A stretch of DNA of 64,000 nt, taken from the IMG/VR virus record IMGVR_UViG_3300021225_000468, positions 62,001 to 126,000 of that record; one strand, 5' to 3'. This stretch comes from a virus. The position numbers and the translations under genes were made by a program. The notes below the pieces were generated by a model. The model was not told the origin of the DNA, searched no databases, and saw nothing but the letters and a program-made list of their open reading frames with translations. Shown piece by piece: positions 8,436 to 17,617 of the stretch (its first letter is position 1; every line of letters begins with the position of its first letter).

Positions 8436-9934
8436 TGAAAATAATTGACTTAGGTATTTGTATAGATAATATTGACCCAAAAGGTATCGGTAGAATCAGA
8501 TGTATTAGATATAATGATTATGTCGGTGAAAAGGAAAAGTCTATAAAATATACTTCTTGGAGTGATACTGACCCTTTTGTCGCAATACCTTTTTTACCAA
8601 ATAATATTAACATGATACCTGAAATAGGTCAGGCGGTTAAAATAATTAATTATAACACACAAAAGGAATCTGTAAACCAAGAATATATTTCTGGACCCTT
8701 TACGTCTATGTACGACTATAATAGTCAACAATTTTCTCTACAGATTGAAGACACGTCTTATGGTGTTGCAGTAAAAAATAGACCAAACATAAGAAATACA
8801 ACAGGTGAATATATTCGTCAAACACAAAATGTTTTTGCAAAAGAAACTGACTACGGAATATATGGTAAATACGGTTCTGATATTTTATTTACAGAAAATG
8901 GACTACAATTAAGAGGTGGTAAATTAAAAACAAAAGAAGCGGCGAATGCACAAGAAAGATTAAAAATGTTATCAGTACCGTTATATACTGATAACAAAAT
9001 ATCTAAATTGTCATTAAAAAAATTTCCTAAAAAGGGTTTAATAAAAAAGAAAGAAGAAATTAATCAATCAACAACAGATGCTGTTCTAAAAACAATTGTA
9101 GAATATGAAATAAACAGTTTATCAACCGATAACATCACAATAAGTTTTTTTATATATAATGTAATATCATCTTTAGGTAACACATACAAAACAAGTTTTT
9201 TTAATAGTAACGTTGCATTAGTTAATTCCGCATTAAAATTAATTAATGAAAATAATGACAATGTTTCACCGACATATACTGTAACAACCAATTCTCTAAA
9301 TTATGTTCCAATCATTGTAAGAGACACAATATATAACATTGGACAAAACGGATTATCTTATTTAAATGGTAATTATAGTACAGAAGATATTCATCCTTTT
9401 TATTTTAGACCATCTCAGAATTTTGTTTTTTTGAGTGGAACAGATACTCAAATCAGTAAGAAAAATGAAATATTAAATAAAGTTATAGTAAACAAAATTG
9501 GACCCAAACACGGGTTAATTTGGTCTAAATCAGAGTCTAAACAAAAAAGTACAGAAACAAAAAAAGTTGTAGAATATTTTGATGTTGATGAATTTTCAAA
9601 TGAACAAACATTTGCTTCTTTAACTTCAGACAAAATATATTTAATTTCTACCGACTCAAACGAATCTAATAAAAAAATTACGTTTGAAAATTTGAACAAA
9701 TATGAATTAACACAAGAAGACTACATTATTAATATTGACAAAAATACTTATTCTATGGTTCGAGGAGATAACTTGTTAATCTTTTTGAATAAATTAGTTG
9801 AGGTTTTATTAAAACATGAACACAATGTTGTTGGACCATATGTTAAGAATGGATTTGGTGCACATGATGATTTATTGGAATTATTAAAAAATTTAGAAAA
9901 TGACGTTTTAAATACTTCTATCAAAATTAATTGA
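8435..9934 (+). CDS. Baseplate hub-like protein with N-terminal OB-fold
   Basis: A 499-residue protein. The N-terminal ~90 residues contain the pattern of phage OB-fold hub proteins (gp5/VgrG-type N-domain): DPKGIGRIRC, then PFVAIPFLPN and IPEIGQAVKI. The middle and C-terminal parts are long, beta-rich and Asn/Ser-rich, ending with a HEHNVVGPYVKNG segment. It probably forms part of the tail tip or baseplate. No lysozyme domain is visible, unlike T4 gp5. Confidence 0.65.
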   Translation: MKIIDLGICIDNIDPKGIGRIRCIRYNDYVGEKEKSIKYTSWSDTDPFVAIPFLPNNINMIPEIGQAVKIINYNTQKESVNQEYISGPFTSMYDYNSQQFSLQIEDTSYGVAVKNRPNIRNTTGEYIRQTQNVFAKETDYGIYGKYGSDILFTENGLQLRGGKLKTKEAANAQERLKMLSVPLYTDNKISKLSLKKFPKKGLIKKKEEINQSTTDAVLKTIVEYEINSLSTDNITISFFIYNVISSLGNTYKTSFFNSNVALVNSALKLINENNDNVSPTYTVTTNSLNYVPIIVRDTIYNIGQNGLSYLNGNYSTEDIHPFYFRPSQNFVFLSGTDTQISKKNEILNKVIVNKIGPKHGLIWSKSESKQKSTETKKVVEYFDVDEFSNEQTFASLTSDKIYLISTDSNESNKKITFENLNKYELTQEDYIINIDKNTYSMVRGDNLLIFLNKLVEVLLKHEHNVVGPYVKNGFGAHDDLLELLKNLENDVLNTSIKIN

Positions 9935-9937
9935 TTT

Positions 9938-9945
9938 TGATATTT
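9938..9945 (+). promoter_or_regulatory. TATTTATT motif upstream of a virion gene
   Basis: One instance of a TATTTAT(A/T/G) motif found upstream of many structural genes in this window, here 13 bases before the ATG at 9959. Candidate late-promoter core or start-site context element. Confidence 0.35.
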
Positions 9946-9958
9946 ATTAAATAAAACC

Positions 9959-11332
9959 ATGTCATATTTTCGTTCTTACTTTGAAAAGAATAACACAATA
10001 ATCAAAGACTCCTTAGTAAACACATCAAAAAATCCTACAACTGAAATATTCTACGGTTTAGGTTTTTCTAAATTTATATTTAAAGTTGATTTTACTGATT
10101 TAAAATCTAAAGTAGACAATGATGAATTAATTGTCAACGAGAATACAAAACATTACCTGAAGTTAACTAACACAATATTTGGTAATGAAACTTTTTTGGG
10201 CGCTCGTAGAGGCACAGGTAGAGATAGAGCAACATCTTTCGATTTAATCTTATTTAAAATTTCAGAAGAATGGGATGAAGGTGTTGGTTTTGATTACGAA
10301 GCAACAGAATATGATTTAACTGAAGGTAATAAAACGTATGACGCTAGACCATCCAACTGGTATAATAGAACATCGATTAGTGGATGGACAGTACAGGGTA
10401 TATATAGTACATCTCCTGATATTATTCAAACCATACATTTTGATAACGGTGATGAAAATATTGATGTTGATATAACAAATTATGTTAATAGTATTATTGT
10501 AAGTGGGTCAACAAATTACGGATTAGGGTTGACTTTTGCTGTTCTTTATGAAGATATAAATTTGAATGTGGAACAGTCTGTTGCATTTTTCACAAAGTAC
10601 ACTCAAACATTTTTTGAACCTTTTGTTGAATCAGTATTTGATGATGTCATAAAAGACAATAGGTTAGATTTCACAGAAAAAATCACACAAAGATTATATC
10701 TGTATGTAACAGAAAATGGTAACTTTTTTAATTTAGATTCAAATCCAATAGTAACAATTAAGGACAGTACAAACACACCTATACCTACTTTATCAGGTTT
10801 GACAACAACACACATAAAAAAAGGTGTGTATGAAGTTGAATTTGGTTTAAGTGGTATCACATGTGATGGTAAAAAGTTCTTTTACGATGAATGGTCAGGT
10901 TTGTCAATAAATGGGATATCTATTTCGAATGTCACACAAAAATTTGTTCCTAAACCAATTACTTCTCGTTTTTCAATAGGTCAAAATATATCTGAAACAA
11001 AAAACTATAAGTTGCAATTTTATGGAATCAAACAAAACGATAAAATAATAAGAGGAGACATAAAAAAACTGACTGTTTATTTCAAATCAATAGATAACCC
11101 ACTAAATCAAGTTTTAGATGAGGTTTATTACCGTGTATTTATACCTGAAGGAAAATTAAATGTAATTATACATGATTGGACATTAATGGATAAAACAAAA
11201 GAAAATTTTGTTTATTTAGATACTTCATTTTATATCCCAAGAGAATATTTTATTGAAATAAAGGCAAAACATAATGGTGAGGAAATAAACTACCCTGATT
11301 ATATTAAATTCGAAATATTAAGTGAAAAATAA
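9959..11332 (+). CDS. Virion structural protein, beta-rich
   Basis: A 457-residue beta-rich protein with repeated short strands and few charged helices. A region around SWDEGVGFDY/TEGNKTYDARPSNW and a later TFFEPFVES motif resemble DNRLRE-type and adhesin-like repeats of phage tail proteins. It starts after a TATTTATT motif and sits between the hub-like gene and small virion-type genes. Function is inferred from context only. Confidence 0.6.
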   Translation: MSYFRSYFEKNNTIIKDSLVNTSKNPTTEIFYGLGFSKFIFKVDFTDLKSKVDNDELIVNENTKHYLKLTNTIFGNETFLGARRGTGRDRATSFDLILFKISEEWDEGVGFDYEATEYDLTEGNKTYDARPSNWYNRTSISGWTVQGIYSTSPDIIQTIHFDNGDENIDVDITNYVNSIIVSGSTNYGLGLTFAVLYEDINLNVEQSVAFFTKYTQTFFEPFVESVFDDVIKDNRLDFTEKITQRLYLYVTENGNFFNLDSNPIVTIKDSTNTPIPTLSGLTTTHIKKGVYEVEFGLSGITCDGKKFFYDEWSGLSINGISISNVTQKFVPKPITSRFSIGQNISETKNYKLQFYGIKQNDKIIRGDIKKLTVYFKSIDNPLNQVLDEVYYRVFIPEGKLNVIIHDWTLMDKTKENFVYLDTSFYIPREYFIEIKAKHNGEEINYPDYIKFEILSEK

Positions 11333-11344
11333 ATATTTATACAT

Positions 11345-11827
11345 ATGAACATAGAAAATTTAATTAGAAAAAAATTGAGAGAACTTCATGAAAGTCATGG
11401 AGGTGGTCACGAAAACTATATGTTTTTCGGTAATCTTCAACAAATGCATAGACAAGCAGAAATGTTGATGAATGAAGACCATGACAGAATCGATTCAATT
11501 TTAAAAGAACATGATTGGGCACAAGACCATATTGCTGAAGCAAAAAGTCTTTTAGACCAAGTTTTTGACTTTTTGATGAATGAGACAAAAAGAGAAGAAC
11601 CCAAAAATATGACAACAGGGTTCAAACCTGATATGGAATCATTCAATATGAACGAATCAGAACAGATTGATGAAGGTAAAAACAAACCAACAAATCCTAA
11701 ATTATGGGCACAATGTTTAGCATGGGCAAGAGCAAGATATAAAGTTTGTCCAAGTGCATATTGTAATGGTGCTGCTGCAAAAAGATATAAATCTAAAGGT
11801 GGAGGTTGGAGAAAAGCAAAAAAATAA
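11345..11827 (+). CDS. Phage virion-type protein with C-terminal 'SAYCNGAAAKRYK' motif
   Basis: A 160-residue protein. The N-terminus (LIRKKLRELHE) resembles a capsid-targeting peptide ending in LxE. The C-terminal 45 residues (NPKLWAQCLAWARARYKV, then CPSAYCNGAAAKRYKSKGG) match a motif common in T4-like marine phages, where 'PSAYANAWAAKxYKxxGGG' is typical (DUF5872-type). The function of that family is unknown. It is preceded by TATTTATA four bases before the start. Confidence 0.65.
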   Translation: MNIENLIRKKLRELHESHGGGHENYMFFGNLQQMHRQAEMLMNEDHDRIDSILKEHDWAQDHIAEAKSLLDQVFDFLMNETKREEPKNMTTGFKPDMESFNMNESEQIDEGKNKPTNPKLWAQCLAWARARYKVCPSAYCNGAAAKRYKSKGGGWRKAKK

Positions 11828-11833
11828 AATATC

Positions 11834-12793
11834 ATGAAAATATTAATCAACGAAGAAGATTTAATATATGTTGAGGAAGCCATTATGAATGGTTATGTTC
11901 TTAAAGAAGACCTTAAAAGATGGTTCAAAGAGAAATGGGTTGATGTAAGCAGAAAAGTTGGTGGAAAACATCCTCCTTGTGGAAGAAAAGACGCAAGTGG
12001 TAAAGCATACCCCAAATGTAGACCATCAAAAAAGGTTTCCAAAGAAACACCAAAAACTGCAAGTTCCTATTCAAAAAAAGAAAAGAAATCAATGACTGCT
12101 CAGAAAAGAAGAGCAGAAAAAAAGGAACCCAAAGTAGGTACAGGGAATAAACCAACGATGACCAAATTTGATGAATCAAAATTAATTGACTTGGTTATTA
12201 CCGAAATTAATAATGTCAATGGTCCAAAGATAAAATTGAATGAATCCGTTGAAATATTGTCTGAGGGTATGATATATCATGTGAATAATGATAAACCGCT
12301 CACAGAGAACATTTACAGGGTTTATTCTGATAAATTCTATCAACTATTCAACGAAGCGAGACAGCTCCATAAACAGGCTGTAATTGAGTTATACGGGGAT
12401 GATTTGGAATTGATTAAAACCGACATAGGTAAAACAGGAATATACGAAGGAGAAGAAGTTTATTTAGACGTACCATTTGTTGAAGGAGAAGAAGAATATT
12501 TGGTAGAAGCAAAACATAGAGGTAGAAATGTCAAATTGAATAAACCATTTAGAACACCAGGTGGACCAAAGAAATTTGCTGTATATGTTAAATCACCTGG
12601 TGGCAACATAAAAAAAGTAACTTTTGGCGACCCAAATTTGAAAATTAGAAGTTCAAATAAAAAAGCAGCAAAATCTTTTAGAGCAAGACATAAATGTGCG
12701 CAGAAAAAAGATAGAACAACCGCAGGATATTGGAGTTGTAATATCTCAAGATATAGAAAAGCATTAGGTATAAAAAGTTCAAACCCTTGGTAA
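11834..12793 (+). CDS. Basic virion-type protein with two phage-specific motifs
   Basis: A 319-residue Lys-rich protein. Near residue 34 it has WVDVSRKVGG...PCGRKDAS...YPKCRPSKKVS, a Cys-containing motif shared with DUF5872-type phage proteins. At the C-terminus it has KSFRARHKCAQKKDRTTAGY followed by WSC, a motif frequent in T4-like marine phages. It starts with MKILINEEDL, like several neighbours, and may be packaged. Exact role unknown. Confidence 0.65.
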   Translation: MKILINEEDLIYVEEAIMNGYVLKEDLKRWFKEKWVDVSRKVGGKHPPCGRKDASGKAYPKCRPSKKVSKETPKTASSYSKKEKKSMTAQKRRAEKKEPKVGTGNKPTMTKFDESKLIDLVITEINNVNGPKIKLNESVEILSEGMIYHVNNDKPLTENIYRVYSDKFYQLFNEARQLHKQAVIELYGDDLELIKTDIGKTGIYEGEEVYLDVPFVEGEEEYLVEAKHRGRNVKLNKPFRTPGGPKKFAVYVKSPGGNIKKVTFGDPNLKIRSSNKKAAKSFRARHKCAQKKDRTTAGYWSCNISRYRKALGIKSSNPW

Positions 12794-12794
12794 A

Positions 12795-13169
12795 ATGAAA
12801 AAAATAGTTATAACAGAATCTCAATTAAAAGCAATAACAAAATTATTGGTAACAGAACAGTCAGCAAATATCAACATCGAAGGTAGAAATGGTGAAATAT
12901 ATGATGATGGTACAATATCTTTAGCCAATAAATCAGGTGCAAAAATTAGGATAAGATTAAAAACATCAATTTTGGGTGACGTTAATATAGTTAAATTTCA
13001 AAAAAATGAAGATGGTGATTATCAAATCCTAACTAAGAAAGGATTAAATAAAGACTTTCCTTTAGATAAAGTTAAGATGTTAATTAATTTTATAGATTCC
13101 CCAAAAACTGTTTCTCCTGCTATTGACAGTTCATTTGCAACAGGAAAATTAACAGCACATAAAGTATAA
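12795..13169 (+). CDS. Hypothetical protein with ESQLK-type N-terminus
   Basis: A 124-residue protein beginning KKIVITESQLKAITKLLVTE, a short amphipathic leader ending in a V-T-E that fits a (L/I/V)xE prohead-protease site. The remainder is beta-rich. It starts one base after the preceding stop and is followed equally tightly by the next gene. No family recognised. Confidence 0.55.
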   Translation: MKKIVITESQLKAITKLLVTEQSANINIEGRNGEIYDDGTISLANKSGAKIRIRLKTSILGDVNIVKFQKNEDGDYQILTKKGLNKDFPLDKVKMLINFIDSPKTVSPAIDSSFATGKLTAHKV

Positions 13170-13170
13170 T

Positions 13171-13437
13171 ATGAGTTTACCATTTAAAGAAAACATCATT
13201 GATGGATATCATGTAAGAACATTTTCATCATCATTAGATGAAAATGAACTTAAATGGCATTTTGATGAACAAGACAGGATTGTTGTTTGCGAACACCAAA
13301 CAGATTGGCAAATACAAATGGATAATGAATTGCCTCAAAAGATAGAAACCAATAAAAAATATTTTATACCTGAAGGTACATATCATAGAATAATAAAAGG
13401 CAATGGTGATATCACTTTTAAAGTGAAAAAGTTATGA
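13171..13437 (+). CDS. Small cupin-like protein
   Basis: An 88-residue beta-rich protein with the pattern WHFDEQDR...TDWQIQMDNELP...IPEGTYHRIIKG. This fits a small cupin barrel with two His on opposite strands. The metal and substrate are unknown. It is the last gene of the rightward run that begins with the late sigma factor. Confidence 0.55.
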   Translation: MSLPFKENIIDGYHVRTFSSSLDENELKWHFDEQDRIVVCEHQTDWQIQMDNELPQKIETNKKYFIPEGTYHRIIKGNGDITFKVKKL

Positions 13438-13497
13438 AAATTTTAAACATACTTAACCAATTATAACTTTATTATAAAAATAATGTCAGAAAATAAA

Positions 13498-14199
13498 TTA
13501 AGGTCTCCTAAATGGTATACCTCTTAATGCTCTACCTATATCTACCCTACTCATTCCTAACCTAACCAACTCTGCATAATCTTGAGGTTCACGATACCCT
13601 CTTGTTCTAACCATATTAACATAATCAGATGCCGTTGTTGGAGGAGGAGGTGTTATATTAGTACTACCTGATGTAGAATTTTGTGAATTCGTAGTTGACC
13701 CTGTTGTACTTGAAGGTGTGTTTCTCGAACTTTTAATAGAACTTGGGTCAACATTTAATGTTTTACTTAATAATATTTCCATTTGGTCAATAGCATTTGC
13801 ATATGTTCTAAAAGAATCTTGAACTGTTTTAATACCATACAATAAATCATCTTTTAAATCATCCTTTAAATATACACCCTGAATTCTTGTTTCTAAATTT
13901 TTTAATTTTAACATTACCCTTTCGTTAGGTTCATCTATTCTTTTTAATTGACGTAAGATATTCCTAATCATTACAACAAACGGTAAGAATTTACTTCCTG
14001 TACCTGATTTTATTCCTTTGATACCATATTTCAATTTTTGAAAAGGTTCCTTCATTTTATCCCATATACCTCTTAAATCTTCATTAACTTCTTCATGAAT
14101 CTCTTTCTTCAAATCTTCACTTATCGGTCGTTTATTTTTTGCTAATTCTTTAACAATATTTTTTAATTGATTTTCATTAATCTTTATAATTTTAGACAT
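13498..14199 (-). CDS. Hypothetical protein with Ser/Thr/Pro linker
   Basis: A 233-residue protein starting SKIIKINENQLKNIVKEL, again the ESQLK/NENQLK-type leader. A helical core of ~140 residues is followed by a low-complexity Ser/Thr/Asn/Pro linker (about residues 160-190, including PPPP). A short C-terminal domain follows (YREPQDYAELVRLGMSRVDI), resembling a small peptidoglycan- or protein-binding helical module. Unknown function. Confidence 0.55.
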   Translation of the reverse strand: MSKIIKINENQLKNIVKELAKNKRPISEDLKKEIHEEVNEDLRGIWDKMKEPFQKLKYGIKGIKSGTGSKFLPFVVMIRNILRQLKRIDEPNERVMLKLKNLETRIQGVYLKDDLKDDLLYGIKTVQDSFRTYANAIDQMEILLSKTLNVDPSSIKSSRNTPSSTTGSTTNSQNSTSGSTNITPPPPTTASDYVNMVRTRGYREPQDYAELVRLGMSRVDIGRALRGIPFRRP

Positions 14200-14221
14200 A
14201 CTATTTTTTAATATATAAATA

Positions 14222-14662
14222 TCAGTAAAATTCTATTTTTACACCACATTCTTCAAACATCACTTTAGTTCTAATAGATTCTTCATCCCATTTTTCTCTA
14301 TTAAAGGTGGTATCCTGTTTTTTACAATATACTTTTACAATCCCTGCATTAATAATTGCTCTTGCACAATTAGAACAAGGAATACCTGATGTTAAATAGA
14401 TTGTGGAATTTTTGAGTTTTGTTCCCACCCTTGCAGCATTTAGGATTGCGTTTAATTCCGCATGTACCATCCAAAAGTATTTTTCAGGTCTTTCCTGACG
14501 TTCTTTTATATTATCGTCTATTCCCCTTGGAAATGAATTATAACCCGTAGAAAGTACCTCGTTGTCGGTCCCAACGATTACTGCACCAATCTGTGTTGAT
14601 TGGTCTTTAGATTTCTGTTTTACAGTCTCCGCAATATTTAAAAAATATTCAATCCAATTCAT
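14222..14662 (-). CDS. Deoxycytidylate (dCMP) deaminase
   Basis: A 146-residue zinc-dependent deaminase converting dCMP to dUMP for thymidylate synthesis. The zinc site is complete: HAELNAI (His and catalytic Glu, about residue 68) and PCSNCARAI (two Cys, about residue 95). The first half has the TQIGAVIV and GYNSFPRG motifs of the family. It fits with dut and thyA in a dTTP-supply set, though it is transcribed divergently from the next gene. Confidence 0.93.
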   Translation of the reverse strand: MNWIEYFLNIAETVKQKSKDQSTQIGAVIVGTDNEVLSTGYNSFPRGIDDNIKERQERPEKYFWMVHAELNAILNAARVGTKLKNSTIYLTSGIPCSNCARAIINAGIVKVYCKKQDTTFNREKWDEESIRTKVMFEECGVKIEFY

Positions 14663-14714
14663 TTAACAATATTAAATATTTTTTTTTCAACTAAAAAATT
14701 AATATATTTTAATC

Positions 14715-15083
14715 ATGGAATTCAATAGTGATTTTCAATATGATTTAAGAATTGGACAAGAAGGGGAAAAACAAATTGCATTAATATTTGAAACCCCTGT
14801 CGAAAAAATTGAAGTAAAAAGAGACTTGAAAGCATTAAAGACAGGTAATTTATATTTCGAGTATGAAAGTAGAGGAAAAAAAAGCGGTATTGCAACCACA
14901 AATGCTGAGTATATTTTTATAATTGTTGAAGGTTCCTCTGGTGGATTATTTTTTGAAACTAAGAAATTAAGAAATGTTCTGAGACCCTTAATACCTACAC
15001 ACACAAAACTTGGTGGTGATAATAACACAAGTAAAGGTATTTTAATCAGTATATCTGAATTAATGAAACTATATACTATATAA
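14715..15083 (+). CDS. Putative PD-(D/E)XK-type nuclease
   Basis: A 122-residue protein with EVKRDLKALKTGNLYFEYES followed by RGKKSGIATTNAEYIFII. The 'KxD...TGNxxxExESRGKxSGIxTTxAxY' pattern is conserved in T4-like phages and is consistent with a small PD-(D/E)XK endonuclease (possible junction resolvase or repair nuclease). It converges with the HNH gene, with stops one base apart. Confidence 0.55.
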   Translation: MEFNSDFQYDLRIGQEGEKQIALIFETPVEKIEVKRDLKALKTGNLYFEYESRGKKSGIATTNAEYIFIIVEGSSGGLFFETKKLRNVLRPLIPTHTKLGGDNNTSKGILISISELMKLYTI

Positions 15084-15764
15084 TCATAAAATTTTATTTG
15101 ATTTTGAAATATTTTCAGGTCCCCATAATGGTCTTAAATTTTCTAAAGACCAACATTTTTTAAATTCATTATCATCAACCGTTTCAAATTCAAAGGAAGT
15201 TATTGGTAATATATGGTCAACATGCCACTTGCCATAATTATCCCATGACATATTATCAATAAACTGTTTTTCTAAATGTTCAATTAATTGTTCAGGAGAA
15301 TATCCTAATGTATCAAAATAACTTGAATATTTCTTTAAATTATTTTCTTTAAGTACGGTATATATTGCAGTTCTAAAATTAGCTACTAATTTATATTTCG
15401 GGTCAGAATCTTTTCTTTTTTTCTCGTATATACGTTTAGTTTCTTTAATTCTCTCTTTATTGTTTTCTCTCCACTCTTTTATATATTGTTTTCTATATTC
15501 AATGTTTTTAATTCTCCATTTTCTATGTTTCTCACTTGTATGTTCTTTATTCGCATCTCTCCATTTTTTATCAGCGACTTTTCTTCCGCCATTAAACATT
15601 CTACCCGAATTTCTTAATTCAACATTGTTTTCTTTTAAAATTAATAATATTCTTTTTTTTGGTATTTTATATTTTTCATTTAAGGCATTAGTACTAAGTT
15701 TATTTTCTATGTAATCTTTGATAATTTGATTTATTTGGTCTACAGACACATCTATTTTTCTCAT
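15084..15764 (-). CDS. HNH endonuclease, homing-type
   Basis: A 227-residue protein from the ATG at 15764. The N-terminus is a helix-turn-helix-like segment. It is followed by a long Lys/Arg/Glu helix (EHTSEKHRKWRIKNIEYRK...) and a C-terminal HNH domain: WHVDHILP (catalytic His) and the LENLRPL...NISKSNK zinc/DNA motif. Standalone HNH enzymes of this type are usual mobile elements in T4-like genomes, and its place next to the capsid gene fits that. It is not inside an intron here. Confidence 0.85.
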   Translation of the reverse strand: MRKIDVSVDQINQIIKDYIENKLSTNALNEKYKIPKKRILLILKENNVELRNSGRMFNGGRKVADKKWRDANKEHTSEKHRKWRIKNIEYRKQYIKEWRENNKERIKETKRIYEKKRKDSDPKYKLVANFRTAIYTVLKENNLKKYSSYFDTLGYSPEQLIEHLEKQFIDNMSWDNYGKWHVDHILPITSFEFETVDDNEFKKCWSLENLRPLWGPENISKSNKIL

Positions 15765-15821
15765 AGTTATAAATATACACATATTACACCAAAAAACAAA
15801 TTGTTCATCAATAAAAATAAA

Positions 15822-15846
15822 AAACCCCCGAATTTTCGGGGGTTTT
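15822..15846. terminator. Rho-independent terminator
   Basis: An 11-bp stem (AAACCCCCGAA/TTCGGGGGTTT) with T-runs on both sides lies between the HNH gene and the capsid gene. It mainly ends leftward transcription from the capsid gene. Confidence 0.9.
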
Positions 15847-15869
15847 TATATTTAAGTAATCTTACGGGA

Positions 15870-17591
15870 TTATCTTAAAGTGTCGAGACTGAATGTTACA
15901 AGACCCTTCACATCAATAACGCCAAAGTAGCGATTATTTACCATTTTTTTCGCATATCTGGTCATGATACCTTTGATTGGTGTGAAATTGAATGGGTTGA
16001 ACATTGTTGGGGTTAATTGTAAGGGCACGTATGGTGCGTAAATGTAACCCGCGTCTAACAATGATTTACCTTTGTGACCAATGAGGATTTTACCTGCTGG
16101 GAAGTATGGGTCACGATATACTTGGTATCTACCTGCGAGAGTACCAATTTTTTCAATACCCATGTTGTATTGGTCTTGCTCAGGATGAGCGTTTGAAACG
16201 TGGAAATATTCCAAATCATCGAATACTGCAGATACTTCTGAAGAAACAACAATCCAGTTTGCTCCACCTCTCAAGGTTGTTTTATGGATTTGAGCGGAAA
16301 CTTGGTTGATTTTAGTAATCAATGTTTGGTTCCAATCTTTCTGAGTGTAACCAACATATGAGGAACCTTGATTACCATACTTCCATTCGTTGTAATCCCA
16401 CTTGGTTTTCCATGCTGCACCTTTTCTGAGGTCACGGAGAATTTCCCTATCTACTTCAGCAGCGATTTGCTCAGAAAGTAATGCGGTTAATTCAGCCTCA
16501 GCGTCGATGTTATGGAATGCACTAACGTCTTGTGCTAATTCAGGTGACCATGTTGCTCTGAGTTTTCTTTCAGTAACAGAAACTGTAACTGATTCGAGGT
16601 CGAAAGAAACTTCACCGATAGCATCTTCAAATTCGAGAGTGTCATACTGACGATATGTGATTACAAAGTCAGAACCTGCTAATGCAGTTGCACCACTCCA
16701 AGTTGAAAAACCTGCAGTTGGTGAGTATGTTTCTAAATCAATGTTAAGATACATTGTACCTTCTTCATCACAAATATCTTGGAAAAGGTTACCGTTAGTA
16801 CCTGCAGATTTTTGACCGTATTGAACGATACCTTTACCATATTTCTGTGTAACCACATTAAATGGTAATGATGCTCCTGATTGTACTTTTGATGTTGATA
16901 CCTGTAAAGATGCAAGGAATTCTTCAGTATCCATTTCGTTACCATCAGGACCTGCGATTTTACCTTGACCATTTTTAGAGAAACCTGAAACAGCCAAAAT
17001 CACTGATGAAGTACTTGTACCTGAAGCAACAGTAGTTGTTGATGCAACACCTGAAGCAAAAGTAACAAGAGTCCATCCTGTTAAAGATACTGTTTGATAA
17101 TCACCCTTAGAATAATCGAAGAGACCTGAAGATGCGTCATCACTTGTCTCATAGAAACGGTCATAAAGGTTAATACCTGTGTAACCTGTAGCAGGATTAG
17201 TACCACCAGCACCACCAGGAATTCCATAAGGAGAATAGTGTGAACCGTTGTTTCTGTCCTGAATTTTAGGTACAAAATAGAACAATTTACCAATTGGTAA
17301 GTTCATTGCTTGTACTGATACGATATCGTTTGCTAACAACTTAGAGAAAACTCTTCTGATGATTGGGAAAACAACAGTTTCGAATGAACCTGATGCATCT
17401 GCAACCGCAGCTTCGTTAATTAAGTATGAAGCTTGGTTTTCATACAATTGTGCAATGTTATCTTTTTGATGACCCTCTAAACCTTCGAGGAATCCGAGGT
17501 CATCCCACTTTCTGATGGTATCTTCTTTGATAACACGGAGGTGCTTGAGACCTATGTTACCAACCATACCTGAATCTAATAATGCTCCCAT
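15870..17591 (-). CDS. 23: Major capsid protein (T4 gp23-like)
   Basis: A 573-residue capsid protein forming the prohead shell. The N-terminus (HLRVIKEDTIRKWDDLGFLE) and the segment YENQASYLINEA, followed by VVFPIIRRVFSKLLANDIVS, are typical of gp23. The first ~65 residues should be removed at an LxE-type site by the gp21-like protease. A variable insertion (about residues 130-260, Gly/Ser/Thr-rich) precedes the conserved core. The gene is more G+C-rich than its neighbours, as expected for a highly expressed gene, and is followed by a strong terminator. Confidence 0.95.
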   Translation of the reverse strand: MGALLDSGMVGNIGLKHLRVIKEDTIRKWDDLGFLEGLEGHQKDNIAQLYENQASYLINEAAVADASGSFETVVFPIIRRVFSKLLANDIVSVQAMNLPIGKLFYFVPKIQDRNNGSHYSPYGIPGGAGGTNPATGYTGINLYDRFYETSDDASSGLFDYSKGDYQTVSLTGWTLVTFASGVASTTTVASGTSTSSVILAVSGFSKNGQGKIAGPDGNEMDTEEFLASLQVSTSKVQSGASLPFNVVTQKYGKGIVQYGQKSAGTNGNLFQDICDEEGTMYLNIDLETYSPTAGFSTWSGATALAGSDFVITYRQYDTLEFEDAIGEVSFDLESVTVSVTERKLRATWSPELAQDVSAFHNIDAEAELTALLSEQIAAEVDREILRDLRKGAAWKTKWDYNEWKYGNQGSSYVGYTQKDWNQTLITKINQVSAQIHKTTLRGGANWIVVSSEVSAVFDDLEYFHVSNAHPEQDQYNMGIEKIGTLAGRYQVYRDPYFPAGKILIGHKGKSLLDAGYIYAPYVPLQLTPTMFNPFNFTPIKGIMTRYAKKMVNNRYFGVIDVKGLVTFSLDTLR

Positions 17592-17617
17592 TTTTGTTTT
17601 TATTTAATTTTTATTTT

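Noticed and set aside
15084-15764. HNH gene as part of a group I intron in the capsid gene
   Set aside because: The capsid gene is intact, a terminator separates the two and no intron core is seen; it is a free-standing homing-type gene.
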